From NCBI GenBank assembly GCA_016124525.1, contig WGNO01000017.1:1-64000 (forward strand): a DNA stretch of 64,000 nucleotides, written 5' to 3'. The position numbers were made by a program, and so were the translations under genes. The stretch's first letter is position 1, and each line of letters begins with the position of its first letter. Origin of the DNA: Nostoc sp. RI_552. GTDB taxonomy: Bacteria > Cyanobacteriota > Cyanobacteriia > Cyanobacteriales > Nostocaceae. The notes below the pieces were generated by a model. It was not told the origin of the DNA and ran no database searches. It worked only from the letters and a program-made list of their open reading frames with translations. Positions 1 through 10,053 of the stretch are shown in pieces.

Positions 1-120
1 AACGGTCTGAGGATGTCTTTGACAATCTTGGGAAATGAATTTATAATCATTATCAATTATTCTATTTTAATACTTCGCCCAGAATTTACCATATTTTGGG
101 CTATTTTTATCACCTCTTTC

Positions 121-288
121 TTAACATTCAACACTTGTGCTCCCAATCAAAGCAATGGCAAACAGCAAAATCACTATAGTGACAATCGGGTGACTAGCCG
201 CCCAGGCCAAGATATGAAAAAACCGCAAAAATCCAGGGTGTTGAGTCAGCCAATTATTTACAGAATTAGTCACAAAAGAAATTCTCAT
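121..288 (-). pseudogene. truncated cyanobacterial membrane-protein remnant
   Basis: A 55-codon frame starts at ATG 286-288 and stops at TAA 121-123. The first 48 or so codons look genuinely coding: a motif WLTQHPGFLRFF followed by AWAASHPIVTIVILLFAI, which makes one good membrane helix. After this the frame ends abruptly with an unrelated short tail (STSVEC). From memory it resembles the N terminus of longer conserved cyanobacterial membrane proteins, so I read it as a gene cut off after its first helix. No continuation is visible downstream towards position 1. It could also be a real small membrane protein. I cannot assign a function. Confidence 0.4.
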
Positions 289-452
289 ACCACTTCTCTT
301 TAATAAGATACTTAATACAATTGAATACCTTTACACCTTTGCGTAACCGTAACAGCTAGGATATTAAGTGCAGCTTCATAGAGAAATGGTATTAGAACTA
401 CTTGTGGATTTTTTACTAGTTCTTCCTTGACCCAAACATTTGCACCCTTCGC

Positions 453-486
453 AATTCATCCCCAACCTGGAGGCGAATGGGGAATT
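453..486 (-). terminator. imperfect hairpin downstream of ilvD
   Basis: The arms AATTCATCCCC (453-463) and GGGGAATT (479-486) can pair with a small bulge, just after the ilvD stop codon on the minus strand. There is no clear T-run, so it may be a degenerate interspersed palindrome rather than an efficient terminator. Confidence 0.3.
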
Positions 487-494
487 TTGCGACG

Positions 495-2183
495 TTAGTT
501 AAATAAGTCTAAATCCGTCACAGCTCCAACACTGCTAGAAGATACTAACTTTGCATATTTAGCCAATACACCTTTAGTGTAACGAGGTGGACGGGGTTGC
601 CAATTAGCACGCCTGCGGGCTAATTCTTCATCTGATACGTTTAACTGCAATAGGCGAGTCGAGGCATCAATAGTGATGCTATCACCTTCTTCCACAAGAG
701 CGATCGCACCACCAACTGCTGCTTCTGGAGCTACGTGGCCGACTACCATGCCGTATGTACCACCGGAGAAGCGCCCATCAGTAATTAAACCTACTGCGTC
801 ACCTAACCCAGCCCCAATAATTGCTGAGGTGGGAGCAAGCATTTCTCGCATACCAGGGCCACCCTTGGGGCCTTCGTAACGAATAACCAAAACATCACCT
901 GCATTAACTTTCCCTGCCAGGATTGCTTCTAAACAAGATTCTTCAGAGTCAAATACCCGTGCTGGTCCGGTAATAATCGGCTTTTTAACTCCAGTAATTT
1001 TAGCTACAGCTCCTTCTGTGGCTAAATTGCCTTTGAGGATAGCTAAGTGTCCTTGAGAATACATCGGGTTATCCCAAGGTCGAATCACATCTTGACCAGT
1101 AGGTGCTTCTGCTGGGATATCTGCCAAGACTTGTGCAACTGTTTGACCACTAATGGTCAGACAATCACCGTGTAGTAAGTCATGCACAAGTAACATCTTC
1201 ATTACTTGGGGAATCCCACCAACTTTGTGCAGGTCTGTGGCGACATATCTACCACTGGGTTTTAAATCACAAATCACAGGGACACGGCTACGGATGGTTT
1301 CAAAGTCGTCTAAAGTTAGTTCTACCCCAGCCGCGCGAGCGATGGCTAAAAAATGCAATACTGCATTTGTGGAACCTCCCACGGCCATAATTACAGAAAT
1401 GGCATTTTCTATAGATTTACGGGTAATAATTTGCCTAGGTAAAATTTGCTTACGAATAGCTTCCACCAAAACAAGGGCTGATTTTTCTGTACTGTCGGCT
1501 TTTTCTGGGTCTTCCGCTGCCATTGTGGAGGAATAAGGTATGCTCATCCCCATTGCTTCAAAAGCGGAAGACATGGTGTTAGCCGTATACATCCCACCGC
1601 AGGAACCAGCACCAGGACAAGCTTGACGTTCCACTTCTAAAAGTTCATCAGCATCAATCTTACCGGCGCTGTATTCACCCACCGCTTCAAAGGAACTGAC
1701 GACGGTTAAATCTTTACCATTGTAGTTACCAGGTTTAATTGTGCCACCGTAAACAAAAATAGCAGGAATATTCATGCGAGCCATGGCTAGCATTGCCCCT
1801 GGCATATTTTTATCACAGCCACCAATAGCCAGCACACCATCCATACTTTGACCATTACAAGCCGTTTCAATGGAATCAGCAATCACTTCCCGCGACACTA
1901 AGGAGTATTTCATTCCTTCTGTTCCCATTGATATACCATCGCTAATGGTAATTGTGCCGAAAATCTGTGGCATTGCTCCAGCGTTTTTTATACCAATTTC
2001 AGCTCTTTGTGCCAGCTTATTAATTCCCATATTGCAAGGCGTAATAGTGCTGTAGCCATTAGCAATACCGACGATAGCCTTATTAAAATCTTCATCTTGA
2101 AAACCAACTGCACGCAGCATAGCCCGATTAGGGGATCGCTGCACTCCTTGGGTGACAACTTTGCTTCTGAAATTTTCTGACAT
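495..2183 (-). CDS. ilvD: dihydroxy-acid dehydratase
   Basis: Catalyses dehydration of 2,3-dihydroxy-3-methylbutanoate and -pentanoate to the 2-keto acids in valine, isoleucine and (indirectly) leucine synthesis; a cytosolic Fe-S enzyme. The protein is 562 residues, normal for the IlvD/Edd family. The three conserved cysteines are present: C50 in TPCNMG, C123 in GGCDKNMPG and C195 in [14 protein letters not shown]. The frame stays open upstream to 2294, but ATG 2181-2183 fits the family N terminus (MSENFRSK) and has an AAGGAA Shine-Dalgarno sequence just before it. It lies downstream of the tenA-like gene on the same strand with a gap of about 114 bases, which holds a short GTGGCGTAGCCAC palindrome, so co-transcription is uncertain. 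Confidence 0.95.
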   Translation of the reverse strand: MSENFRSKVVTQGVQRSPNRAMLRAVGFQDEDFNKAIVGIANGYSTITPCNMGINKLAQRAEIGIKNAGAMPQIFGTITISDGISMGTEGMKYSLVSREVIADSIETACNGQSMDGVLAIGGCDKNMPGAMLAMARMNIPAIFVYGGTIKPGNYNGKDLTVVSSFEAVGEYSAGKIDADELLEVERQACPGAGSCGGMYTANTMSSAFEAMGMSIPYSSTMAAEDPEKADSTEKSALVLVEAIRKQILPRQIITRKSIENAISVIMAVGGSTNAVLHFLAIARAAGVELTLDDFETIRSRVPVICDLKPSGRYVATDLHKVGGIPQVMKMLLVHDLLHGDCLTISGQTVAQVLADIPAEAPTGQDVIRPWDNPMYSQGHLAILKGNLATEGAVAKITGVKKPIITGPARVFDSEESCLEAILAGKVNAGDVLVIRYEGPKGGPGMREMLAPTSAIIGAGLGDAVGLITDGRFSGGTYGMVVGHVAPEAAVGGAIALVEEGDSITIDASTRLLQLNVSDEELARRRANWQPRPPRYTKGVLAKYAKLVSSSSVGAVTDLDLFN

Positions 2184-2297
2184 CTTTTTTCCTTCCCTGC
2201 CGTCCGATAGGTTGCGTGGCGTAGCCACAGCATGTATTGCGATTGTATTACCTAATTTTCTCATGCAGATGCAGCACAAGTGAGCAAGGGTCAATAG

Positions 2298-2918
2298 TTA
2301 TTTTCCCCAAACAGCTTCAAAAAAGTCTTGCTCACAAAACATGGCATAACGATAAATTGAATGAATTCTAGAACTAGAAGTAGCATAACGTTCTACCAAA
2401 TTTTCTAATTGTTGTGTCAGGCGTTGAAAATCCCCACCACTGTAAGTTTGAATCCAATGGGCATACTGATGATCAGGAATGCCATCACGGGCTAACTCTT
2501 GTCCCAAAAAAGCATAAAGACCCATACAAGGAGACATAGCCGCAGCAGTCACACCGACATCACCACTCCAGGCGGTAGCTAGTAAAAAATCAGTATAGCG
2601 ACGGGTAGCGATTCCAGGTTCTACAGTCCCCAAATTAACCCCCCACTGGATAGCATAGCTTTCATGTAGCTTCAGTTCTGCCAAAACTCCACCACCTAAG
2701 GCGTGAAATGTGGTAAAACATTGCCAATCTGGGGCTTTCCCTGCGGCAATACTATATGCACGACCAAAAGCTGCTAAGAAAAAAGCATCTTGCCCCACAT
2801 AGTCGGCAAATTTAGCTCGTTCGAGAGTACCATCAGCGATGCCTTGAACGAAAGGATGATTGAGACAAGCTAAGGCTAAATCTTGATTTGCTGCCCACAA
2901 TTCAGTTGATAGAGTCAT
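2298..2918 (-). CDS. TenA/THI-4 family protein (aminopyrimidine aminohydrolase-like)
   Basis: TenA-type enzymes hydrolyse 4-amino-5-aminomethyl-2-methylpyrimidine or thiamin in thiamin salvage. The 206-residue protein has the family layout: an acidic residue in GQDAFF (D44), the catalytic cysteine motif SPCMGLYAFLG (C131), which marks the cysteine-containing TenA class, and a C-terminal glutamate-rich CEQDFFEAVW. The ATG at 2918 lies 17 bases after the stop of the antiporter gene, suggesting one transcript. I see no thiamin riboswitch upstream, and there is no other thiamin gene nearby, so the physiological substrate is inferred from family only. Confidence 0.82.
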   Translation of the reverse strand: MTLSTELWAANQDLALACLNHPFVQGIADGTLERAKFADYVGQDAFFLAAFGRAYSIAAGKAPDWQCFTTFHALGGGVLAELKLHESYAIQWGVNLGTVEPGIATRRYTDFLLATAWSGDVGVTAAAMSPCMGLYAFLGQELARDGIPDHQYAHWIQTYSGGDFQRLTQQLENLVERYATSSSRIHSIYRYAMFCEQDFFEAVWGK

Positions 2919-2935
2919 GGCTTAAAACTGATATT

Positions 2936-4576
2936 TTATCCAAAATTGGTAACACTATTTTCCACCAAAATTACAGGTATAAGACTAGCTTCTAAAACTG
3001 ATTGAGACACTGAACCAATTACAACTTTTGCCCAGGTCTGATGACCGCGTTTGCCCATAATAATTGCAGTGGCGTGATGTTCTTGGGCAGTGCGAATAAT
3101 TTCTTCCGGCACAGCACCTGTGACAGTTATAAACTTATATCTAATATCCGATAACAATTCTTGAACTTGTGACTTTAGTTTTTGGATCTCTGGTTGATTT
3201 GGCAAATTAACTACATGCACAACTATCACTTCTGCATTAGTGCGTCGTGCTAAATCTGCAACTTTGGTTAAAACTGCTGTGGCTAAAATGGATGTATCAA
3301 TTGCTGCTAATAACAAGGTAGGAGTTGCAACTGTAACTTTTGTGGGGTCAACTTCTCCCCTAGTCAATAATTTAGGTGCAAAGGTCATAGTTCCCCAAGC
3401 TCCTAAAGGTGCCGTAATTAAAATTGATAAAGCCGCGATCGCTAAAATTATCTCACCTCCAGCAATTCCTTGAGCTAGGGGAATTGCACCAATGGCGGCT
3501 TGCACCGTAGCTTTGGCGCTCATTCCTGGTAATAAAAACAATCTTTCCCGCCAATTCCAATTACTCCCCCATGTGGAAAGATGCCAACCCACCATCCGAC
3601 CAATCAATAAACCAATAGCCAAAATTAAAATCCCAGGTAAGAAAATTTTTGCTAACACTTGCAGTTGAATATTTGCACCCAGCAAAACAAACAAAAAAAT
3701 CTCGGCTACTGTCCACAAACTATCAAACCCACCGCGTAACCTCCGGGCTAGGGGTGAATCTAATTCAATTAAAAAAAATCCCATACTCATTGCTGCTAAA
3801 TAACCAGAAAAGTAAGGCAATCCATGAGCAGAAATTACTAAAAATAAGGCGATACTGGCAGCAACTACAGTGTCTTGAACGCCGTTTTGAGTCCAATTTT
3901 GTTTGACTAACAGCAAAACCAAGAAACGCGCTGCTAAATAACCTAACACCACTCCTAGTGCAATTGGCACGGTAATTTGCAGTGGTAGCAGTTGCCAAGG
4001 AGTTAGTGTGAAACGGTCAAAAAGGATAATCTGCTTCAATCCTCCACCACCCAAAAAACTCAGCAACAAGCTAAAAACTAGCAATAGCAACACATCAGAC
4101 AAAGCGCTACCAGTCAAAATTGCATCGGGTATACCTTTAGTAACCCCCCAGCCTAAACTTTTTAGCCTGAGCATTCCTGGGACAATCACAGCCGGGGATT
4201 CAGCGCTAATAATACAACCCAAAAGTAACCCGGTGAGAAAGTCAAAGTTAAAAATTACCATAGCAGCCAAAGCAATAGCCATTGCTTCGGTTGTAGCTGG
4301 CAAAAATCCCAAACGCAGCGCTACGCCTCTTTGTTGGACTAACTTTTCTTTATCTAGTCCCAATCCAGCTTTCATGAGAATAATCATCACTGCCAGTGTT
4401 CTTAAATCATCAGCAGCACCTAGCATCTCTGGACTGACTAGATTAAATATTTGAGGGCTCATAATTATCCCCACTAAAATCATGCCAATTAAAGGGGGAG
4501 CCCCTAAACGACGGGCAATTTGACCGACAAAAAAGCCCATTATTAAAATCCACAATACGCTGGCCAGCACTTTCAT
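2936..4576 (-). CDS. cation:proton antiporter with C-terminal universal-stress (USP) domain
   Basis: A 546-residue inner-membrane protein. Residues 1 to about 400 contain roughly a dozen hydrophobic helices typical of the CPA/Na+-H+ exchanger superfamily, including a polar-broken segment SAESPAVIVPGM in the transport core. From about residue 415 a soluble UspA-like domain follows, opening with LLLAAIDTSILATAVL and ending with a nucleotide-binding-type stretch (MGKRGHQ, then GSVSQSVL). The fusion suggests transport gated by a nucleotide or stress signal. ATG 4574-4576 has a strong AAGGAG ribosome binding site. First gene of a likely minus-strand run with the tenA-like gene. Ion specificity cannot be told from sequence. 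Confidence 0.85.
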   Translation of the reverse strand: MKVLASVLWILIMGFFVGQIARRLGAPPLIGMILVGIIMSPQIFNLVSPEMLGAADDLRTLAVMIILMKAGLGLDKEKLVQQRGVALRLGFLPATTEAMAIALAAMVIFNFDFLTGLLLGCIISAESPAVIVPGMLRLKSLGWGVTKGIPDAILTGSALSDVLLLLVFSLLLSFLGGGGLKQIILFDRFTLTPWQLLPLQITVPIALGVVLGYLAARFLVLLLVKQNWTQNGVQDTVVAASIALFLVISAHGLPYFSGYLAAMSMGFFLIELDSPLARRLRGGFDSLWTVAEIFLFVLLGANIQLQVLAKIFLPGILILAIGLLIGRMVGWHLSTWGSNWNWRERLFLLPGMSAKATVQAAIGAIPLAQGIAGGEIILAIAALSILITAPLGAWGTMTFAPKLLTRGEVDPTKVTVATPTLLLAAIDTSILATAVLTKVADLARRTNAEVIVVHVVNLPNQPEIQKLKSQVQELLSDIRYKFITVTGAVPEEIIRTAQEHHATAIIMGKRGHQTWAKVVIGSVSQSVLEASLIPVILVENSVTNFG

Positions 4577-5050
4577 GACTCCTTGAGGTGCAATTTGTAC
4601 ACAGATAGTTGCTACAGAAGAGTCAAGTTAGACATTTACCCAAGCCCTACCCTTCCGCACACACCGGAAAAAGTAGCAGCCATTAGCCTAAGAAACGGGG
4701 GTTTTGGCGAGATCCATCACCATTATTAATTAACTTTACAATGTTATTTTGTTTTTTTTTTAAATAAACTCCTAGATTTTCTTAAGCATACCAGATAATA
4801 ATATTGGTACAATTTTCTTAATTTAAATATTTTTTGTTGCTAAAATAATTAAAAATAGTTAGTAATTTTCAGATAATTAATTTCTCTAGAAGTAGCCAAA
4901 TTATATTTTTCCCTTTGATTGGGAAAACCGTACTTATTTGACAGGTTTTCTGTACCATACATCAAAGTTTAGCTAAGTACAATAAAAATGCGATGTGAGT
5001 AATGCTGTTGTTCCAAAACACCAATACGACATGAGCCGGAGAGCAAAAAT
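4577..5050. promoter_or_regulatory. divergent intergenic region between antiporter and htpX-like genes
   Basis: A 474-base A+T-rich stretch that must hold promoters for both divergent genes. A TTGACA box lies at 4938-4943 and a TACAAT box at 4978-4983, both facing the htpX-like gene, but their spacing (34 bases) does not make one standard promoter. No ORF or RNA gene is seen. Confidence 0.3.
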
Positions 5051-5917
5051 ATGACAAATCAATTAAAAACGGTGGCTTTACTAGCCATCCTTAGTGGTCT
5101 GTTGATTGCAATTAGCTATTGGATAATTGGCGGTGCTGGTGGCTTAATTATAGGAATTGCCTTAGCAGCAGCTACAAATCTGTTTTCTTGGTATCAGTCA
5201 GACAAGATTGCATTGACTGTTTACCGCGCTCGTCCTGTAAGTCAAGCCGAAGCACCGGGGCTTTACCGCATGGTGCAAAAATTGTCTCAACGTGCCAACA
5301 TTCCCATGCCGGGAATTTACATTGTTCCAAGCCAAACTGCCAATGCTTTCGCTACGGGACGGGATCCAGAACACGCAGCTGTTGCAGTTACACAAGGGAT
5401 TTTGAATATATTGCCGGAAGATGAACTCGAAGGCGTAATTGCTCACGAATTAACTCACATTATTAATCGTGACACTTTAACCCAAGCCGTTGCTGCCACT
5501 ATTGCTGGGGCTATTTCCTTTCTGGCTCAAATGGTTAGTTACAGTTTATGGTTTGGTGGTGGGCGAGACAGTGACAGAGGTGGAAATCCTTTAGGTATTT
5601 TGTTAACAGTAATATTTGCACCCGTAGCTGCCACAATTATTCAGCTAGCAATTTCCCGCACCCGGGAGTTTTCCGCCGATGCAGGTTCTGCTAGATTAAC
5701 TGGTAACCCCCGCGCTTTAGCTAACGCCCTAAAAAGGTTAGAAGCCACAGCTAGACAATTACCTTTAAATGCTAATCCAGCTTTTGAGCCGTTATTGATT
5801 ATTAATCCAATTTCCGGTAAGTTTCTGGGTAATTTATTCTCTAGTCATCCACCTACAGAAGCACGAGTTGAACAACTGCTAAACCTAGAACAAGAACTAT
5901 CAACAAAGGGTTATTAA
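5051..5917 (+). CDS. htpX: M48 family zinc metalloprotease, HtpX type
   Basis: Membrane-bound endopeptidase for quality control of membrane proteins. The protein is 288 residues. Residues 8-50 form two hydrophobic segments; the zinc motif HELTH lies at H132-H136 and the third ligand is E206 in SRTREFSADAGSA. Two more hydrophobic stretches (about 145-165 and 182-202) lie between them, as in HtpX. A GGAGAG sequence precedes ATG 5051. It ends with a substrate-side motif SSHPPTEARVEQL common to M48 enzymes. It is monocistronic and followed by a strong terminator hairpin at 5991. Confidence 0.9.
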   Translation: MTNQLKTVALLAILSGLLIAISYWIIGGAGGLIIGIALAAATNLFSWYQSDKIALTVYRARPVSQAEAPGLYRMVQKLSQRANIPMPGIYIVPSQTANAFATGRDPEHAAVAVTQGILNILPEDELEGVIAHELTHIINRDTLTQAVAATIAGAISFLAQMVSYSLWFGGGRDSDRGGNPLGILLTVIFAPVAATIIQLAISRTREFSADAGSARLTGNPRALANALKRLEATARQLPLNANPAFEPLLIINPISGKFLGNLFSSHPPTEARVEQLLNLEQELSTKGY

Positions 5918-5990
5918 GTGACTTCCAACAATGTTTAAATTTGGCAATTAATTTAGACATCCCCAGAAATCAAATATGCCCCTTGCGCCT

Positions 5991-6027
5991 TGTAGAGACG
6001 TTCCATGCAAAGTCTTTACATTTTTTT
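5991..6027 (+). terminator. hairpin plus T-run after htpX-like gene; member of an interspersed palindrome family
   Basis: The arms TGTAGAGAC (5991-5999) and GTCTTTACA (6012-6020) pair with one G-U, followed by seven Ts. This is a textbook Rho-independent terminator. A closely related palindrome sits at 7536-7565. Confidence 0.75.
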
Positions 6028-6066
6028 CCCAAGTGTCTATTATTAATTGTTCCTCACTGAACAAGT

Positions 6067-6741
6067 TTAACTAAGCGAGATCAAATGTAATTTTGCCACC
6101 AGCTCACTACGAGCTGAAACACTAAGCTTACGAAACATCCGTTTGAGCGCTTGCTTGACGGAATTTTGAGTAATCCAGAGTTGACGACCAATTTCCGCAT
6201 TGGTTAACCCCTGTGCTACCAACTCAGCAATTTCTAACTCACGGGGGGTTAAAGGACTGACTAACAAGGAATTAGACAGTTTTGGCTGTTGCGCTCGGAG
6301 AGTTGAGAGTTTCGCCGATAAATGAATACATAAAGCACTCAAGTCAGCTAGGTCATCAGCATTAAAAGCTTCAGTTCCTTGATGGCGGGCTAAATTTAAT
6401 GTCCCTACCAAACCACCATCGCAAACAATCGGGCCTGTCATCACGTGTTCATGGTCGTGACGCGAACAGAAATGTTTCCAATCCCCTGGGGATAATATTA
6501 ATTGCTCATGGGTGGGAGCGTGCCTTTCCACGACATAGCGCCCCACTGGGTTATTCTTCATACACACTGCGGGAATAGCCTGAATATTAGTTTCCGCAGT
6601 TGATTGTTCATCGATCAAATAGATACCGCAATTTTGCACTCCAAAGTACTCACCAATTTTATCCATGAGCTCCAGTCGTAGTTGCTGCTCGTTGCTGACA
6701 TTAGCGATCGCTTGAAATACAGTGTAAAGAGAATTAGGCAT
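6067..6741 (-). CDS. GAF-domain LuxR-type transcriptional regulator
   Basis: 224 residues from ATG 6739-6741 (a GTG at 6753 is also possible). Residues about 10-150 resemble a GAF sensor domain (KIGEYFGVQNCGIYLID at its start). Residues about 163-218 are a LuxR/NarL helix-turn-helix: LTPRELEIAELVAQGLTNAE, then IGRQLWITQNSVKQALKR. It therefore probably binds DNA in response to a small ligand or redox signal. It is divergent from the DUF3386 gene, with about 100 bases between, and may regulate it; that is inference. No phosphoacceptor receiver domain is present. Confidence 0.85.
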   Translation of the reverse strand: MPNSLYTVFQAIANVSNEQQLRLELMDKIGEYFGVQNCGIYLIDEQSTAETNIQAIPAVCMKNNPVGRYVVERHAPTHEQLILSPGDWKHFCSRHDHEHVMTGPIVCDGGLVGTLNLARHQGTEAFNADDLADLSALCIHLSAKLSTLRAQQPKLSNSLLVSPLTPRELEIAELVAQGLTNAEIGRQLWITQNSVKQALKRMFRKLSVSARSELVAKLHLISLS

Positions 6742-6843
6742 AAGTGTACCCACTTGGGGACTATGCGAAGCTTTCTATTTACTTCTATCCTAATATTAAC
6801 CAAGATAAAACGCTAATATAGCCAGTCACGGTAGGAGAGGCAT

Positions 6844-7500
6844 ATGACAATTACAAAACTTTCTGCTCAGGAACTATTCCGGGCTGCTTATGAAAATCGC
6901 TACACTTGGGACAAGTCTTTTCCAGGTTATACAGCAGATATTGTATATAAATATGAACAGCAAGTATTTACAGGTAAAGTAGTTATTGATGCCAACCTCA
7001 AGGCGGAAGTCTTGGACGTAGAAGACGAACAAGCAAAAAAAGCAATCCACGGTCAGGCTTGGGAAATTGCCATTCACCGTGTTCGTCGCAGCTTTGAAGA
7101 TACCCACAGTGCCAATACATTCAGCTATGGCAATACTGACGAAACCGGTGCAATGGAAATTTTAGTAGGTGGTAAATCTGAAGGCGATAAATACAAAGTC
7201 CGCAACAATGAAGTTTGCCACGTCCACCGTTTAATCCACGGTACTTTTGTGACAATTAACACTTTCAGCAGTCATAACACTGGCGAAGGATATTTATCTC
7301 ACACCTATAACTCCGTATACAATGACCCCAAAACAGGGGAACAAAAGGGTGGTAGAAGTGAGTTTACAGATGAATATGAAAAAGTTGGTGAATACTTCAT
7401 TTTAAATCGTCGCCAGATTCGCACTGAAGCGGCAGGGAAAATTTCCACTCAAGAATTCATCTTCTCAAATATTCAACTGCTATCATGTGTTGCTGCCTAA
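6844..7500 (+). CDS. DUF3386 family protein
   Basis: A 218-residue soluble protein, recognised as the cyanobacterial DUF3386 family by ELFRAAYENRYTWDKSFPGY near the N terminus and the later GTFVTINTFSSHNTGEGYL. It is predicted to be beta-rich with no signal peptide or membrane helix. A strong AGGAGAGG site lies six bases before ATG 6844. The function is unknown; in plants and cyanobacteria the family is found only in phototrophs as far as I recall. It is transcribed alone and ends in two hairpins before the convergent glgB gene. Confidence 0.85.
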   Translation: MTITKLSAQELFRAAYENRYTWDKSFPGYTADIVYKYEQQVFTGKVVIDANLKAEVLDVEDEQAKKAIHGQAWEIAIHRVRRSFEDTHSANTFSYGNTDETGAMEILVGGKSEGDKYKVRNNEVCHVHRLIHGTFVTINTFSSHNTGEGYLSHTYNSVYNDPKTGEQKGGRSEFTDEYEKVGEYFILNRRQIRTEAAGKISTQEFIFSNIQLLSCVAA

Positions 7501-7535
7501 GGTGAATTTTTGATCAAATCAACTTCCCGAACCGT

Positions 7536-7573
7536 TGTAGAGATGTTCTCTGGAATGTCTCTACATTCTTTTT
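7536..7573 (+). terminator. hairpin terminator after DUF3386 gene, same palindrome family as 5991
   Basis: The arms TGTAGAGATGTTC (7536-7548) and GAATGTCTCTACA (7553-7565) pair with G-U wobbles around a four-base loop, followed by TTCTTTTTT. The shared TGTAGAGA outer arm with the hairpin at 5991 shows that both are copies of one interspersed palindrome. Confidence 0.7.
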
Positions 7574-7627
7574 TGAACAACAAGAAGACGATAACTCCCC
7601 TGCTCCCTCTCGCCCCTCCTGTGCATT

Positions 7628-7649
7628 AGGGTGGGGATAATCCCACCCT
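7628..7649. terminator. perfect 8-bp hairpin between convergent genes
   Basis: AGGGTGGG (7628-7635) and CCCACCCT (7642-7649) form a perfect stem with a six-base loop, nine bases beyond the glgB stop. There is no long T-run on the minus side. It is probably a bidirectional transcription barrier. Confidence 0.5.
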
Positions 7650-7658
7650 GACCGTTAT

Positions 7659-9950
7659 TTATTTCATTACTTGGGCGGTCCTCTCCTTATCCAACTTCAA
7701 CATCAACACACCCAAAGGTGGTAGACATAAATCAAGGGAATAAGGACGACTGTGCAAAGACCAATTATCAGTCCATTTACCACCTAAGTTGCCCATATTA
7801 CTCCCGCCATAGCGACGGGCATCACTATTGAACAACTCGGTGTAAAATCCTTGTTCAGGCACACCAATACGGTAGTGAGAATGGGGTTGAGGTGTGAAGT
7901 TGCAAACCACGATAACAAAATCATTTGAATCCTTGTCACGACGGATAAACGAAACCACACTGTGACGGTTATCGCTACAATCAATCCACTCAAAGCCACT
8001 CTGGGCAAAGTCCTGGGTATACAAAGCCGGTTCAGAACGGTAAAGATGATTTATATCCTGAAAAAACTGTTTTAATTTTTCGTGGTCTTCATACTGCAAC
8101 AATTGCCACTCCAAGTCTGCCCACACATTCCATTCACTCCATTGCCCAAATTCCATGCTCATAAACATGGTTTTTTTACCTGGGTGAGCGAACATATAGC
8201 TAAATAAACATCGCACATTTGCTAACTTCTGCCATCTATCACCAGGCATTTTACCGATAATGTTGCTTTTGCCATGTACAATTTCATCATGGGACAAAGC
8301 CAGCATGAAATTTTCACTGTGGTGGTACCACATGCTAAAAGTAACATTATTTTGATGGAACTGGCGGAACCACGGATCCATACTGAAGTAATCCAGCATA
8401 TCATGCATCCAGCCCATATTCCACTTTAAATTAAAGCCTAATCCTCCTGTGTAAGTAGGCCAAGATACCATAGGCCAAGCGGTGGATTCTTCGGCAATTG
8501 AGAGAACTCCAGGGAAATAGCTAAAAATGAGGTGATTTGCCTGACGCAGAAAATCAGCTGCTTCCAAGTTCTCTCTACCACCGTATTGGTTGGGCACCCA
8601 TTCTCCTGCTTTACGGCAATAGTCTAGGTAAAGCATGGAAGCCACAGCATCAACACGAATTCCATCAATATGATACTTATCAAACCAGAAAAGGGCATTT
8701 GCTACCAGGAAATTCCTCACTTCATGGCGATTGTAGTTAAAAACTAAAGTACCCCATTCTTTATGTTCGCCTTTGCGGGAGTCCGAGTGTTCATAAAGGT
8801 GGGTACCATCAAAGAAAGCTAAACCATGACCATCTTTGGGAAAGTGACCCGGAACCCAATCCACAATTACGCCGATTTCGTTTTGGTGACATTTGTCAAC
8901 AAAATACATAAAATCCTCAGGGCTGCCAAAACGTGAGGTAGGGGCATAATAACCGGTTACTTGATAACCCCAAGACCCATCAAAGGGATGTTCAGCCACG
9001 GGTAGCAGTTCTAAATGGGTATATCCCAATTCTTTGACATAGGGGATAAGCCGATCTGCTAATTCTCTGTAGGTTAGGAAACGTGCCCCTGGTTTGAGTT
9101 CTGAAACTACGACTACAGGTTCAGTCTCACCACTGGGTAATTTAGCAGGTTCTGAACTAGAAGCGTGTAACCAAGAACCTAAATGCACTTCGTATACCGA
9201 AATAGGTTGGGTGAGAGGATCTGTATGACGACGTTTTTCCATCCAGTCTTCGTCAGCCCAAGTGTAAGTATTTAAATCACTGACAATGGATGCAGTTTTC
9301 GGACGAGGTTCCTGCTGGAAACCATAGGGATCTGATTTTTCGTAAATATGTCCTTCAAAATTTTTAATTTCATACTTGTAAGGCTCTCCGATGCCTATTT
9401 CGGGAATAAATAATTCCCACACACCAGTGGGGCCTTTCCTCATCTGATGTTTACGCCCATCCCAAAGATTAAAATCTCCCAGTAAGGAAACATTACGAGC
9501 ATTAGGAGCCCACACGGCAAAGTAAACACCTTTAACACCGTTTATCTCTGTGGGGTGTGCTCCCATTTTCTCGTATATACGGTGATGATTGCCTTCAGCA
9601 AACAAATGCAAGTCAAAGTCTGTCAATTTAGGAGAACGGAAAGCATATGGGTCATAAATTACACGCTCATGTTCACCTTCTTTAATCCGTAACTGGTAGT
9701 TTGTCAGTTCTGGGACTTCAATAGTACATTCAAAAAAATGGGGATGATGTACAGTCTGCATTGGGTGTTGTTGACGTTGCTCAGGAAGAACTACCCATGC
9801 TGCACTTGCATTTGGTAGGTAGGCTCGCACAGCCCAGACTTTTTTGCCATCTTGTTCTATAGGATGAGAACCTAGTATTTCAAAGGGATCGTGATGCTGA
9901 TTCCCCACTATACGATTAACTTGTTCTGGGACAATTGTGGTCATGGACAT
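7659..9950 (-). CDS. glgB: 1,4-alpha-glucan branching enzyme
   Basis: Makes alpha-1,6 branches in glycogen. The protein is 763 residues. An N-terminal HHDPFEILG motif and a CBM48 module (about 130-240, [20 protein letters not shown]) precede the GH13 barrel. The catalytic nucleophile is D434 in [11 protein letters not shown] and the acid/base is E487 in [18 protein letters not shown] carries the third carboxylate. I chose ATG 9948-9950 ([10 protein letters not shown]), the usual cyanobacterial start; an upstream in-frame start at 9995 would add 15 atypical residues. The gene is alone, with the decayed TnpB element starting 100 bases upstream, so its promoter region may have been disturbed. 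Confidence 0.96.
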   Translation of the reverse strand: MSMTTIVPEQVNRIVGNQHHDPFEILGSHPIEQDGKKVWAVRAYLPNASAAWVVLPEQRQQHPMQTVHHPHFFECTIEVPELTNYQLRIKEGEHERVIYDPYAFRSPKLTDFDLHLFAEGNHHRIYEKMGAHPTEINGVKGVYFAVWAPNARNVSLLGDFNLWDGRKHQMRKGPTGVWELFIPEIGIGEPYKYEIKNFEGHIYEKSDPYGFQQEPRPKTASIVSDLNTYTWADEDWMEKRRHTDPLTQPISVYEVHLGSWLHASSSEPAKLPSGETEPVVVVSELKPGARFLTYRELADRLIPYVKELGYTHLELLPVAEHPFDGSWGYQVTGYYAPTSRFGSPEDFMYFVDKCHQNEIGVIVDWVPGHFPKDGHGLAFFDGTHLYEHSDSRKGEHKEWGTLVFNYNRHEVRNFLVANALFWFDKYHIDGIRVDAVASMLYLDYCRKAGEWVPNQYGGRENLEAADFLRQANHLIFSYFPGVLSIAEESTAWPMVSWPTYTGGLGFNLKWNMGWMHDMLDYFSMDPWFRQFHQNNVTFSMWYHHSENFMLALSHDEIVHGKSNIIGKMPGDRWQKLANVRCLFSYMFAHPGKKTMFMSMEFGQWSEWNVWADLEWQLLQYEDHEKLKQFFQDINHLYRSEPALYTQDFAQSGFEWIDCSDNRHSVVSFIRRDKDSNDFVIVVCNFTPQPHSHYRIGVPEQGFYTELFNSDARRYGGSNMGNLGGKWTDNWSLHSRPYSLDLCLPPLGVLMLKLDKERTAQVMK

Positions 9951-10034
9951 GAAGCTACCTACATCTAAGATAAACGAATTGAGTGATCTACTCACAACGC
10001 TGACTCTATAGAGTACAGCATGGTTTTGCGAAGC

Positions 10035-10053
10035 TAGAAGTGACGTACTTCTA
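10035..10053. repeat. perfect inverted repeat at the 3' end of the TnpB element
   Basis: TAGAAGT (10035-10041) and ACTTCTA (10047-10053) with a five-base loop. It overlaps the TnpB stop codon (10051-10053 on the minus strand). IS200/IS605-type elements carry subterminal hairpins at this place, and the guide RNA of TnpB normally ends in this region. Confidence 0.5.

Noticed and set aside
13-303. 96-codon plus-strand frame at the left edge
   Set aside because: Its sequence is coding-like only on the opposite strand, where a truncated membrane-protein start is visible; the plus frame has no ribosome site or family.
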